64,000 nucleotides of DNA, from NCBI RefSeq assembly GCF_021300615.1, contig NZ_JAJTMY010000002.1:62001-126000 (forward strand), written 5' to 3'. Below the pieces are notes generated by a model. The model did no database searches and was not told the DNA's origin. It was given only the letters and a program-made list of their open reading frames with translations. This document shows, piece by piece, positions 27,685 to 36,418 of the stretch (its first letter is position 1; the number at the start of each line of letters is the position of its first letter). This DNA comes from Helicobacter anatolicus. Its GTDB lineage: Bacteria; Campylobacterota; Campylobacteria; Campylobacterales; Helicobacteraceae. A program made the position numbers and the translations under genes.

Positions 27685-28413
27685 TTAGATTTTGGCGATA
27701 ATTGTGCCAAAATTAATCCATTTAAAAAGCACTTCAATGGATTTAAAACCACAATTTTTTAGCATCTGTATATTTTCCTCTAATGTGTATGGGATAAGTA
27801 CATTTTCTAGTGCCTCTCTTTTTTTTGTAATTTCATTAATACTATAACCTTGTTGTTTTTTAAAGCAGTAGTAACGATCAATCATTTCTTTATCAAGTTT
27901 TTTATCTTGAGTGGTCATTTTTTCACTCATAATAAAAATTCCTTGTTTTTTGTAAAGTGCGTTAGCAATTTTTTGGATAAGTTTTTCACGATATAAGGGT
28001 CTAATAAATTGTATGGTGTAGTGTGCAATAATTGCATCGCAATCTAAAAAATTTGTTTTTAAAAAATCTTGACATTCAAAATGGATATCATAGCCATAGG
28101 CTTTTGATTTTTCCATAGCTCTTTGTATCATTGCAGGAGAATTATCAAGTCCATAAAGCAAAGATTCTTTTTGAAGAGTTTGTTTGAGTGAAAGTAAAAA
28201 ATTCCCTGTAGAGCTACCAAGATCATAGATGATAGGCATAGCTTTATCTTTGATGTGATAGTGAATAAAATCGATACTAAGTTCAAGTGTGGTGTTGTAA
28301 TAAGGGATAGAGCGTGTCAACATGTCATCAAATACACTAGCAACCTTAGAATCAAATTCAAATTGCTTACCATAGTCTTGTGCAAAGAGATTATCTTTCA
28401 ATTTTTCCTCCAT
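27685..28413 (-). CDS. cmoA: Carboxy-S-adenosyl-L-methionine synthase
   Basis: A 242-residue methyltransferase-fold protein that converts SAM and prephenate to carboxy-SAM, used for wobble-uridine cmo5U tRNA modification. Family blocks visible are KVASVFDDMLTRSIPYY near the N terminus, the SAM loop IYDLGSSTGNFL and the DNSPAMI acidic loop. No cmoB is in the window. It converges on ribBA with 2 bases between stops and overlaps the upstream MFS gene by 23 bases. Confidence 0.88.
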   Translation of the reverse strand: MEEKLKDNLFAQDYGKQFEFDSKVASVFDDMLTRSIPYYNTTLELSIDFIHYHIKDKAMPIIYDLGSSTGNFLLSLKQTLQKESLLYGLDNSPAMIQRAMEKSKAYGYDIHFECQDFLKTNFLDCDAIIAHYTIQFIRPLYREKLIQKIANALYKKQGIFIMSEKMTTQDKKLDKEMIDRYYCFKKQQGYSINEITKKREALENVLIPYTLEENIQMLKNCGFKSIEVLFKWINFGTIIAKI

Positions 28414-29599
28414 TTTTTAAGGAAAATAAAAGAAATAAGAAACCAGAACCAAGAATCATGAGAGAAAAAACACCAATCATTTTGACCATTCCAATATAAT
28501 GTACAAAAATTTGTGTAAGAAGTGGAGAGATAAATTGTCCCATAAATAATGAGCTTGCTAAAAACCCATATGCCCTAGGACGCTCATATTCATAAGCAAG
28601 ACTAAAAAGCCAAGCATTGTTATTTACAGTGATAAGACCAATGCCAACCCCTATTAATCCAAAGCCAATTAAAATACTTTTAAAGTCATGTAAAAGGCTA
28701 ATGCAGGCGAAACCTATACCAAAAATACTAAAAGCAATAAAAAAAATCTCATAGATATTAAAAATTTTTCTTATTCTGGGGTAGAGTAATGAACCAATTG
28801 CCATAGCAACAGATGCTGCAGCCATGCATTTTCCGATATTGGATTGCCTGATTCCTAAATCTTGGGTCATAAAAAATGGAAGTTGTGTGGGTGCGATATA
28901 AAAGCAAGTCATACAAAAAATTGCCATGATGTATACAGGGAGAAATTTTGTAAAATTAAATGGAGGGTGAAGTGTTTTTGTGTGGTTATTATGTGTGTGT
29001 TTAATGGGTTCAAAGAGCTGAAAAAATGCAAAAATCAAAATTAAGATTCCAAGAAAATATACTAAAAAAGGATAACGCCAATCTAAATCTGCAAGATATC
29101 CCCCAAGAATCAAAAAGATTCCTCCACCAAATGCCATAAAAAATCCTTGTAGTGCAAGTGCTTTTTCTCTTCTTATACCCGTATAATAATCAGCTAATAA
29201 AACTCCAATACCCGTCATTAAAAATGCTGCACTAATACCAAGAATAGAGCGTGAAAATAAAATATAATAAATATTGTCTAGAAAAAATCCAGCAATTCCT
29301 GCAAGACTCCAAATAAAAAGAGAAATAAAAATAATATTTAATTTTTTGAATTTTTCATACATAAAGCCAGCTATTGGAGAAAATAACATCATAAAAAGAG
29401 CAGGGATTGTTAGAATAAGCTTAGAGAGAACTTCAATAGAATACCCGATATGTGAGAAATGATTTTGTAATGCAGGTAGTGAGGGGGCAATAATTGTTGC
29501 ACCCAAAACTGTCGTTGCAGCAATGGAAAAAAGAGAAGCTTTAAAAACTTTACTTTCAGTAAAGTAAAAAAGCAACTCTTCATAGGTTTTATTTTGCAT
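28391..29599 (-). CDS. MFS transporter (drug-efflux-like)
   Basis: A 402-residue protein with about 12 hydrophobic segments. A cytoplasmic loop motif resembling the DHA1 family (LADYYTGIRREKALALQG) follows segment 4, and ATTVLGATIIAPSLPAL in segment 1 is typical of Bcr/CflA-like proton antiporters. Substrate unknown. The start follows an AAGGATT site. It overlaps cmoA by 23 bases. Confidence 0.75.
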   Translation of the reverse strand: MQNKTYEELLFYFTESKVFKASLFSIAATTVLGATIIAPSLPALQNHFSHIGYSIEVLSKLILTIPALFMMLFSPIAGFMYEKFKKLNIIFISLFIWSLAGIAGFFLDNIYYILFSRSILGISAAFLMTGIGVLLADYYTGIRREKALALQGFFMAFGGGIFLILGGYLADLDWRYPFLVYFLGILILIFAFFQLFEPIKHTHNNHTKTLHPPFNFTKFLPVYIMAIFCMTCFYIAPTQLPFFMTQDLGIRQSNIGKCMAAASVAMAIGSLLYPRIRKIFNIYEIFFIAFSIFGIGFACISLLHDFKSILIGFGLIGVGIGLITVNNNAWLFSLAYEYERPRAYGFLASSLFMGQFISPLLTQIFVHYIGMVKMIGVFSLMILGSGFLFLLFSLKNGGKIER

Positions 29600-29658
29600 A
29601 ACAATCCTTGTAAATATTTTACAAATTGTATATGCAACTTATTAATAAATCAAGAGTA

Positions 29659-30297
29659 TCACTTGCCTCTTACATAGGTATTGATATAGTATTTTACAGA
29701 ACCCATACCTTCTTTTAAAGCCCATTCATAAGCTTGAGAGACGAATTCCCAATTAATATGGCTGTAGAATTTTTCCAAATACGCAGGTCTTGCATTTTTG
29801 TGATCAACATAATATGCATGTTCCCACACATCTACTACAAGTAAAGGAATCTTATTTTGTGTGATAGGAGTAGCAGCATTGCTAGTTTGAATAATTTCTA
29901 ATTTATTGCTTGCAGGATCCAATACAAGCCAGCACCAGCCAGAACCAAATAAAGTTGTAGCACTAGATAAGAACTTTTCCTTAAAGGATTCTGTAGAACC
30001 AAATTCTTTTTCTAGAGCAGCCTTTAATGAGTCGCTCATTGAATTTGTTTGTGGTGCAATGCAATCCCAGTAAAAATCATGATTATAAACTTGTGCTGCA
30101 TTATTAAAGAGTCCACCGCTTGATTTTGTAATAATGTCAAATAGATCACTATTTGCAAATTCACTATCTTTAATAAGATTGTTAAGGTTATTTACATAAG
30201 TTTGGTGATGTTTTCCATAATGGTATTCAAAAGTCACTGGACTTAAAAAATCCCCCATAGAATCTTTTTCATAAGGTAATTGTCTTAGTTCAAACAT
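29659..30297 (-). CDS. sodB: Iron superoxide dismutase
   Basis: A 212-residue Fe-type superoxide dismutase of the cytoplasm. Metal ligands are His in FEYHYGKHHQTYV, His in NHDFYWD, and Asp and His in VVDVWEHAYYVD. AAQVYNHDFYW favours the iron rather than the manganese form. The start follows a CAGGAG site, and a TACAAT -10 lies on the minus strand at 30352-30357. Confidence 0.95.
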   Translation of the reverse strand: MFELRQLPYEKDSMGDFLSPVTFEYHYGKHHQTYVNNLNNLIKDSEFANSDLFDIITKSSGGLFNNAAQVYNHDFYWDCIAPQTNSMSDSLKAALEKEFGSTESFKEKFLSSATTLFGSGWCWLVLDPASNKLEIIQTSNAATPITQNKIPLLVVDVWEHAYYVDHKNARPAYLEKFYSHINWEFVSQAYEWALKEGMGSVKYYINTYVRGK

Positions 30298-30446
30298 TTA
30301 AAGTCTCCTGATTTGAAATTTATTCATCCATAAAAATTGTTTGGATGCATCATTGTAACTAAATATGTTTTGTTTTAAATAAATAATGAAAAATAAAAGT
30401 AGATAATAACTTGGCTATAATTTAGAAAAATTTCAAAGGAAATAAA

Positions 30447-31661
30447 ATGCAGCTTGAAGAGTTGATAGAGTTGGATAAAAAATATATTCTTCCTACTTAC
30501 AATAGAGGGTTGGTAGATTTTTCATATGGTAAGGGGGCAAGGCTTTTTAGTGCATGTGGCAAAGATTATATAGATTTTGGTAGCGGAATTGGGGTGTGTA
30601 GTGTTGGACATAGTAATGAAAAACTAAATAATGCAATCAAAGATCAAGTGGATAAGTTAATTCATGTTTCTAATCTTTATTTAAATGCATTGCAAGCAAA
30701 ATTAGCAGAAAAAATTGTGCAACTTAGCGGGCTTGATGCGAGAGTTTTTTTTGGTAATTCTGGTGCGGAGGCTAATGAATGTGCCATTAAAGTTGCAAGA
30801 AAATTTGGTGAAAAAGATGGCAAGATGGGTCGCTATAAAATTATTACTTTAGAATCTAGTTTTCATGGTAGAACATTGGCTACATTGCGTGCTACTGGGC
30901 AAGAAAAATTTCATAAACATTTTGCACCATTTCCTGAAGGTTTTGAGATTGCTAAAGATTTGTATGATGTGTATAGTTTGATTGATGATAAGACTTGTGC
31001 AGTAATGCTTGAATTAATACAAGGAGAAGGGGGTGTTTATGCATTTGACAAAAAACAAGTACAAGAATTAGCAAAATATCTTAAAGAAAACAATATTTTA
31101 TTGATTATAGATGAGGTGCAAACAGGTGTTTTTAGGATGGGTGAGATGTTGGCTAGTCAAGTTTATGAAATAGAGCCTGAAATTATTACATTGGCAAAGG
31201 GACTAGCAGGAGGGATTCCTATAGGAGCAGTGCTTACGACGCTAAAAGATGTGTTTGAAGTAGGGGATCATGGAAGCACTTTTGGGGGAAATTTATTGTC
31301 TTGTCGTGCAGGTCTTGAGGTTTTGGAAATTTTAGAATCTTATAAAAATCATAAGTTTTTAGAAAAAAATATACAACAACTTGATTCTTATTTGTTTGCA
31401 ATACTTGAAGATTATGCAGATCTTTTTAATGAAGTTACGGGATTGGGGATGATGCGAGGTTTGCAAGCAAAAAGTATAGAAATACAAACAGATATTTTGC
31501 AAAATGCTTTTTTGCAGGGAGTGATTGTTTTAAGATCAGGACGCAATGTTGTGAGATTTTTGCCTCCATTGACAATAACTGAGGAAGAAATGCAACTGGG
31601 ATTTGAGCGTTTGAAAAAAGCATGTCAAAAAGTTAGAGAAAAATATAAAAATATAAAATAA
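30447..31661 (+). CDS. argD: Acetylornithine aminotransferase (class III aminotransferase)
   Basis: A 404-residue PLP enzyme. FFGNSGAEANECAIKVARK is the cofactor phosphate site, LIIDEVQTGVFRMG holds the PLP aspartate, and TLAKGLAGGIPIGA holds the Schiff-base lysine. It is closest to ArgD (N-acetylornithine/succinyl-diaminopimelate aminotransferase), but no other arginine or lysine gene lies nearby, so the exact substrate is inferred. A TATAAT -10 is at 30416-30421. Confidence 0.85.
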   Translation: MQLEELIELDKKYILPTYNRGLVDFSYGKGARLFSACGKDYIDFGSGIGVCSVGHSNEKLNNAIKDQVDKLIHVSNLYLNALQAKLAEKIVQLSGLDARVFFGNSGAEANECAIKVARKFGEKDGKMGRYKIITLESSFHGRTLATLRATGQEKFHKHFAPFPEGFEIAKDLYDVYSLIDDKTCAVMLELIQGEGGVYAFDKKQVQELAKYLKENNILLIIDEVQTGVFRMGEMLASQVYEIEPEIITLAKGLAGGIPIGAVLTTLKDVFEVGDHGSTFGGNLLSCRAGLEVLEILESYKNHKFLEKNIQQLDSYLFAILEDYADLFNEVTGLGMMRGLQAKSIEIQTDILQNAFLQGVIVLRSGRNVVRFLPPLTITEEEMQLGFERLKKACQKVREKYKNIK

Positions 31662-31686
31662 TAAAGATAAAAAATAGGGGAGGGGA

Positions 31687-31706
31687 TTATGATCTTTAGA
31701 TCATAA
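31687..31706. terminator. Hairpin between argD and hsrA
   Basis: Perfect 9-bp arms (TTATGATCT / AGATCATAA) with a two-base loop lie between the convergent argD and hsrA stops. There is no long U-run on either side, so termination efficiency is uncertain. Confidence 0.5.
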
Positions 31707-31708
31707 AA

Positions 31709-32407
31709 TCATTCAGAATAACAGAATCTATAACCCCTTCTTCTTACGGTTTCCACGGTAGAAATTTTGAGAGGTTTGTCAAGCTTTTGGCGAATTTGAT
31801 TGATTGCAACTTCAATAACATTAGGTGTCACAAGTTCTGGTTCTTCCCATATTGCATCTAATAATTGTTCTTTAGACACGATACGATCTTTATGTCTTGC
31901 AAGATGTGTAAGTACTTCAAAAGGTTTGCCTTTTACTTCAATCTCTTTACCTTTGTATGCAACACGTTCTTCTTCTGGATTGATAACAAGATCGCCAAAT
32001 TCAATTGCTCCTGTGTCATTAAAAGATAATCTTGCTTCAATTCTTGCCATAAGGGCATTTTTATCAATTGGTTCAGTGATGTAATCATCTGCACCTAGTT
32101 TGAAAATTTTAATTTCTGATTCCGGATTATTTTTTTTATCAGTAACAATAATAACAGTTTTTGCATTTTTTGCTTTGATTTCTGCAATGAGCTCTGAAAC
32201 ATCTTCTTTACATGCTAAGCTTAAAAGAACCACATCATAGTGTCGTATTCCAATATAGTAGTGACCATCTTTAAGATTTCCCGCAGTATCTGTTTGATAA
32301 TTGCGTTTTATAAAAAAAGAAATGAAATCTTTAATAGCTCTGGCTTCTTCAGTATTGGGTTTTTCATTAATTAAGTTGATTAGCTCATTGATTAGCAAGA
32401 TACGCAT
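31709..32407 (-). CDS. hsrA: Orphan atypical response regulator HsrA (HP1043 family)
   Basis: A 232-residue OmpR-type regulator. The receiver domain is atypical. The phospho-acceptor region reads YDVVLLSLACKED without the usual Asp followed by MP, as in H. pylori HP1043, which acts without phosphorylation and is essential. The winged-helix domain is very conserved, with KGKPFEVLTHLARHKDRIVS, TPNVIEVAINQIRQKLDKP and TVETVRRRGYRFCY. No histidine kinase is adjacent. It lies opposite a RepG-like sRNA. An AT-rich inverted-repeat-like stretch at 32463-32490 is a candidate autoregulatory site (weak). Confidence 0.93.
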   Translation of the reverse strand: MRILLINELINLINEKPNTEEARAIKDFISFFIKRNYQTDTAGNLKDGHYYIGIRHYDVVLLSLACKEDVSELIAEIKAKNAKTVIIVTDKKNNPESEIKIFKLGADDYITEPIDKNALMARIEARLSFNDTGAIEFGDLVINPEEERVAYKGKEIEVKGKPFEVLTHLARHKDRIVSKEQLLDAIWEEPELVTPNVIEVAINQIRQKLDKPLKISTVETVRRRGYRFCYSE

Positions 32408-32556
32408 TTGTATTATCCTCTATGGAACTTAGTATTTATATTTCTTCTTATAATAAAATAAATTATAACATAAATTTAAATTAATTTAAGCATTATTTTA
32501 TTTTTAATATTCATCATTTTTTATTTTTTGTTTACTTTGTGTATAAAAACTATGAT

Positions 32557-32562
32557 TATAAT
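32557..32562 (+). promoter_or_regulatory. -10 element of the RepG-like sRNA
   Basis: A perfect TATAAT sits 6-7 bases before the first base of the small RNA's 5' hairpin region, with AT-rich sequence upstream, as in Campylobacterota housekeeping promoters. Confidence 0.7.
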
Positions 32563-32567
32563 TCTAC

Positions 32568-32662
32568 CAGTCAGCCAAAGAGCTGACTCGACGCACAGTA
32601 TAGCAAGGTTACCTCCCCCTCCTTTCTTTGCTATAGGTTGTGCGTCGCTCTCCTTTTTGTTT
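32568..32662 (+). ncRNA. repG: RepG-like regulatory small RNA
   Basis: In the hsrA-rbn gap, a TATAAT is followed by a short hairpin (GTCAGC/GCTGAC, 32571-32588). A long GC-rich terminator stem (GACGCAC.../...GTGCGTC) then encloses a C/U-rich loop read as ACCTCCCCCTCCTTTC, followed by a T-rich tail. In H. pylori, RepG has this layout: a 5' stem-loop and a terminator hairpin whose C/U-rich loop pairs with a G-repeat in the tlpB leader. It too lies beside hp1043. Size (~95 nt), layout and neighbour all agree. The exact ends are estimated, and the target in this organism is not in the window. Confidence 0.85.
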
Positions 32663-32700
32663 TGTTAAGTTATTAAAAGATTGATAATTATTTTTAGAGG

Positions 32701-32726
32701 CATTACCTTTATATTTTTAGGTAATG
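32701..32726 (+). terminator. Hairpin at the rbn stop, plus-strand terminator-like
   Basis: Arms CATTACCT / AGGTAATG around a 10-base loop, followed on the plus strand by TCTTTTTTT. It overlaps the stop of the minus-strand YihY gene and could catch read-through from the sRNA or terminate the YihY gene. Confidence 0.55.
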
Positions 32727-33526
32727 TCTTTTTTTATGTCTGTAGCAATATTAATTCCCTCGCAAAGCCTCATTCCAAATAATAAAATTGTCCAAAAAAG
32801 ATAAATCCATAACATAGAAATAAGAAGTATGGAGATTGAGCCATATAAGCTTGGATATGCCTTATTGTAGGCTATATATGATATAAATCCCCATTTGAAA
32901 AATTGCCAAACACTTGCAGAAATAAATGAGGAGAGAAAAAGAATTTTTTTATTTAGTGCCTTATTAGCAGAGAGTTGAAAAAGCAGAATAAATAAAAAAT
33001 AAGTTGTCATCCATGAGGCAATTTTGGTAAATAAAAAAAAATGAAAAGCATTGCTTAGCAAAGTACCAAAAATATTAATAAGATAAAAAACTCCAGCTAT
33101 CATGATGGGAAAAAATGTGATAAACACCCAATACATTGTTAAAGAATCTAACAGCTTGCGTGGTTTAGAGTTAAACATCCTTGAAGTAATAAATTCATAA
33201 TTTCTGAAAAAAAATAAAGAAGTAAAAGCGATATATATAACCCCTACCATTCCCATTTTAGGAGTGTTTGTTATAAAAGTATCTAACATGTTACTTAAAA
33301 TCTCACTATTAGTGGGCACTATGTAAGAAAAAATCCAGTGTTTTAAATCTTCGATTTTTCCATGAAAACTCGGTAGATTAGAAACAATAGAAAATGCGAT
33401 AAATAGGAGAGGAATAATGGCAAAAATTGTATAAAAGCTCAGACTCGCAGCATAGTATAAAATTTCTTGCTCATGGGTGAGAAAATTATAAATAACAATA
33501 ATGTTATGCTTAATTTTTTTGATCAA
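32717..33526 (-). CDS. YihY/BrkB-family inner-membrane protein
   Basis: A 269-residue protein with about six membrane segments. The family pattern begins YYAASLSFYTIFAIIPLLF near the N terminus and ends with SLYGSISILLISMLWIYLFW. The family was once named ribonuclease BN by mistake; its function is not established. The start codon is TTG behind AAGGAATAAG. It converges with the RepG-like sRNA. Confidence 0.8.
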   Translation of the reverse strand: MIKKIKHNIIVIYNFLTHEQEILYYAASLSFYTIFAIIPLLFIAFSIVSNLPSFHGKIEDLKHWIFSYIVPTNSEILSNMLDTFITNTPKMGMVGVIYIAFTSLFFFRNYEFITSRMFNSKPRKLLDSLTMYWVFITFFPIMIAGVFYLINIFGTLLSNAFHFFLFTKIASWMTTYFLFILLFQLSANKALNKKILFLSSFISASVWQFFKWGFISYIAYNKAYPSLYGSISILLISMLWIYLFWTILLFGMRLCEGINIATDIKKDIT

Positions 33527-33629
33527 ACTTATTCCTTTTGGTAAATTTTACATAATTTTTACTTAAAAAACTTTTTATTTTTACAGCTTGTTTTTAGAAT
33601 TTTTTCGCAAATTGATTTTGGAGTAAAAA

Positions 33630-35054
33630 ATGAAAAAAATATTGTTATTTTTATCTGCTTTTTTTGGTTTGTGTGCAAATCAAGTTAAAACAGAAGAGAT
33701 TAAAGAAGTAGAAAAAATAGAGCAAAATTCTTTTAAATCTATTGGCAAAAAAATGTTTAGTGATTTAAAATTTAATGGTTTTGGTTTTGCTAGGTATTTT
33801 GGAAATTTTGGGCGTGATGGTGAGGGAATGTCGCAACAATATCGTATTAAATTAGATGTAACAACGGGTGCGATATATGGTTATAGTGTTACAGGAGGAT
33901 TATTTTTTTCTCAAGGTACAAGCACTCCAGATGTAGGAAGTGTAACTCATGGATCTGTGCAAGGAAGTCGTGGTGTGGCTTATAATGACAATTTTTCAGA
34001 TCGTTTTGGAATTGGGGTTTTTTATGCAAGTAAGCAAATGGATTTTGAAAAGTTGCAATTAAAATTTGATATAGGAAGAATGAATTTGCAAAGCCCATTA
34101 AATGATAAAAATTTAGATATGGCTTCTGGTGCACACATTTCTTTAAAATATCAAGGAATTGAATACTTTTTTTCTTATTCTAATAGCTGGATGAGTGATA
34201 ATTTTGCTTATGTAATTCGACAGAGTAATCCAAAAGCAAATGCCTCAGATACAACTACTTTGAGCAATCAACAGGCAGCAGCAATTGGGATTGGGAATGA
34301 TTTATTTTTACTAGGAGCTAGTGGAAAAAATATTTTTGGAGGATTGGATTTTAATGTGACTTTTGGAAATGCGGTAAATTTTATTGATTATATGCTTTTT
34401 CTTGATGGACAATATAAAATTAAAAGAGATTATGGGGAGTTTGGGGTTCGTGCACAAATTGCTATGGCAGGATTGAATACAACACCAAATTTATTGCTTG
34501 GGGGTAATCGAGGGAAAAGTATTTATAGTGATTTGAAAAATACTTTAAAAGATCAAGCTAAAAATCGTGGAGTTTATAATATTTCTTTATCCTATAAAAT
34601 CTCTGGATATGGGATTAAGGCGGGATTTTTGAAGAGTTTTGGCGATGGATATGGAGTGCTTATGACTTCAAAAGGTGGGCTTGATGTAGTGGGAAAAATG
34701 TGGCTTAGTAATTTTACTGCAACTTATGAGGGGTTTGGTTTTTTAAGTTCTGGAAGTAAGAAAGATTCTGATATTCAAGTAATTTATGCTACAACAGATT
34801 ATAGTTTTAAATTTCCATTAAAAATTGCCTTAGATGTTGCATATGTTACAGGAAAAAATAATTTTGTTCTTACAAATGCAGTGCAAAATTCTAAAAATAC
34901 TAAAGATAAATTTAGAGATTTGAGTTTTGTTGAACTTACACCAAGTATTAAATATAGTTTTACCAAACAACTTGACTTATCAATGGCAAGCTCTTTTTAT
35001 TTTGGCGATTTAAATAAAATCCGCGTAATGGCGGAATTAAAATATAATTTTTAA
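33630..35054 (+). CDS. Opr-family outer-membrane porin
   Basis: A 474-residue protein with a signal peptide (MKKILLFLSAFFGLCANQ) and a barrel rich in alternating aromatic strands, ending in ELKYNF with the C-terminal Phe needed for outer-membrane assembly. The N-terminal LKFNGFGFARYFGNFG and the tandem strand pattern match the OprD/Hof porin group of helicobacters. It probably lets small solutes through the outer membrane. The two neighbouring genes give no clue to the solute. Confidence 0.8.
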   Translation: MKKILLFLSAFFGLCANQVKTEEIKEVEKIEQNSFKSIGKKMFSDLKFNGFGFARYFGNFGRDGEGMSQQYRIKLDVTTGAIYGYSVTGGLFFSQGTSTPDVGSVTHGSVQGSRGVAYNDNFSDRFGIGVFYASKQMDFEKLQLKFDIGRMNLQSPLNDKNLDMASGAHISLKYQGIEYFFSYSNSWMSDNFAYVIRQSNPKANASDTTTLSNQQAAAIGIGNDLFLLGASGKNIFGGLDFNVTFGNAVNFIDYMLFLDGQYKIKRDYGEFGVRAQIAMAGLNTTPNLLLGGNRGKSIYSDLKNTLKDQAKNRGVYNISLSYKISGYGIKAGFLKSFGDGYGVLMTSKGGLDVVGKMWLSNFTATYEGFGFLSSGSKKDSDIQVIYATTDYSFKFPLKIALDVAYVTGKNNFVLTNAVQNSKNTKDKFRDLSFVELTPSIKYSFTKQLDLSMASSFYFGDLNKIRVMAELKYNF

Positions 35055-36224
35055 TTATTTGATAGGTGAGATTTTATGTACAAAGATTCCAAGTATGCTT
35101 AAAATCGCGCCACAACTTGCCAAAAGAATAAGAGCGACTTGAAAATTATGAAAATAATCATAAATTGCTCCTATTGCTAGAGGTCCAAAGGAAGCTAAAG
35201 AATATCCCACTCCTTGCGCCATCGCAGAGAGTTTGGTAGCAATTTTTACGCTAGAGCTTTTTGAGGAAATAAAAAGTAGAGCAATGCTAAAAACGCCACC
35301 AACAGGGATACTTGTAAGAATTGTAGCTAGTATTACTCCCCAGAAATTTTGAGAAAAAGAGAGGAGTAAAAAGCCTAGAGTATAGCAGTTGCATAAAATG
35401 ATAATAAAATAAATACGATAATTTTTTGCGATATTTCCTAAAACTATAGGGGCGAAAAATGAAAAAGGAATAACAATGCACTGGGAAAGAAAGATAAGGT
35501 GTGCAGTGGTGTTTTTGTCATAGCCTAGTGATGTTATTGTATTAGGATACCAAGCCATAAAACTATAAGCTAAAAAACTTGTAAGTCCCATGAAAAAGCT
35601 GATTTTCCATGCATCAGGTTTTTTAAAAATAGAAAAAATATCAATTTTTTTGCCTTGAAATCTTGTAATTCTGTTATTTTTTATTTGTGGTATAAAGCTT
35701 ATGATGGCTAAAATTGCAAAAATACTCCAAATTAATAGAGTATAAGGAATGGGAATAATATGGGTTAGAGGAATAATTGTTACCATTCCTAGTGCTGCAG
35801 AAATATTAAGTGCAAGGCTGTAAAATCCCATGATTTTTGGAATTTGTCGCGGAAATTTGGCTTTGATAAGGCTGGGGAGCAATACATTTGCTATTGCAAT
35901 TCCTACTCCCACAATCATAGTGCCAATAAAAAGTGCATAATTAGAATCAAAGATTCTTAAAATCTCTCCAAAAAATATAAAAAGGAGTCCAAAAATCATT
36001 GCTTTTAGAGGTTGGAAAAAAGCAACAATGAAAGAAATGCTGCCAAATGCAAAAAGTGGGAGAGAGGTAAGTAGACTAATTTGTGTAGCATTGAGTTGAT
36101 AGTGTGTTTGTAATAAATCTGCAATAGGTCCAATGGAGGTGATGGGTACGCGTAAATTAAGGCTAATAAGAATAATGGTAATAAGATTAATCCAATAAAT
36201 TTTATTTTTTTGTACTGTGTTCAT
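35055..36224 (-). CDS. MFS transporter, CynX/NimT type
   Basis: A 389-residue protein with 12 predicted membrane segments. LNLRVPITSIGPIADLLQ in segment 1 and FGSISFIVAFFQP fit the cyanate-permease-like (CynX/NimT) branch. The substrate is unknown; members include cyanate and 2-nitroimidazole carriers. It converges on the porin gene with no spacer. Confidence 0.75.
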   Translation of the reverse strand: MNTVQKNKIYWINLITIILISLNLRVPITSIGPIADLLQTHYQLNATQISLLTSLPLFAFGSISFIVAFFQPLKAMIFGLLFIFFGEILRIFDSNYALFIGTMIVGVGIAIANVLLPSLIKAKFPRQIPKIMGFYSLALNISAALGMVTIIPLTHIIPIPYTLLIWSIFAILAIISFIPQIKNNRITRFQGKKIDIFSIFKKPDAWKISFFMGLTSFLAYSFMAWYPNTITSLGYDKNTTAHLIFLSQCIVIPFSFFAPIVLGNIAKNYRIYFIIILCNCYTLGFLLLSFSQNFWGVILATILTSIPVGGVFSIALLFISSKSSSVKIATKLSAMAQGVGYSLASFGPLAIGAIYDYFHNFQVALILLASCGAILSILGIFVHKISPIK

Positions 36225-36418
36225 GTGATCCTGTATTTTGAATATTTGAGCAAATGATAATATTTATTTATTGTAGCAAAGCTCTATGAATCTATAAAAA
36301 CAAAAATTAGATTCTGGTGATTTTATAAAAATATTTTTTTGCATAAGGGTGTAGCATAAATTTTTTTTAATTAAATTCATGTTAATATCACAAAAATACT
36401 TAAAATTAGGACGAAGTA

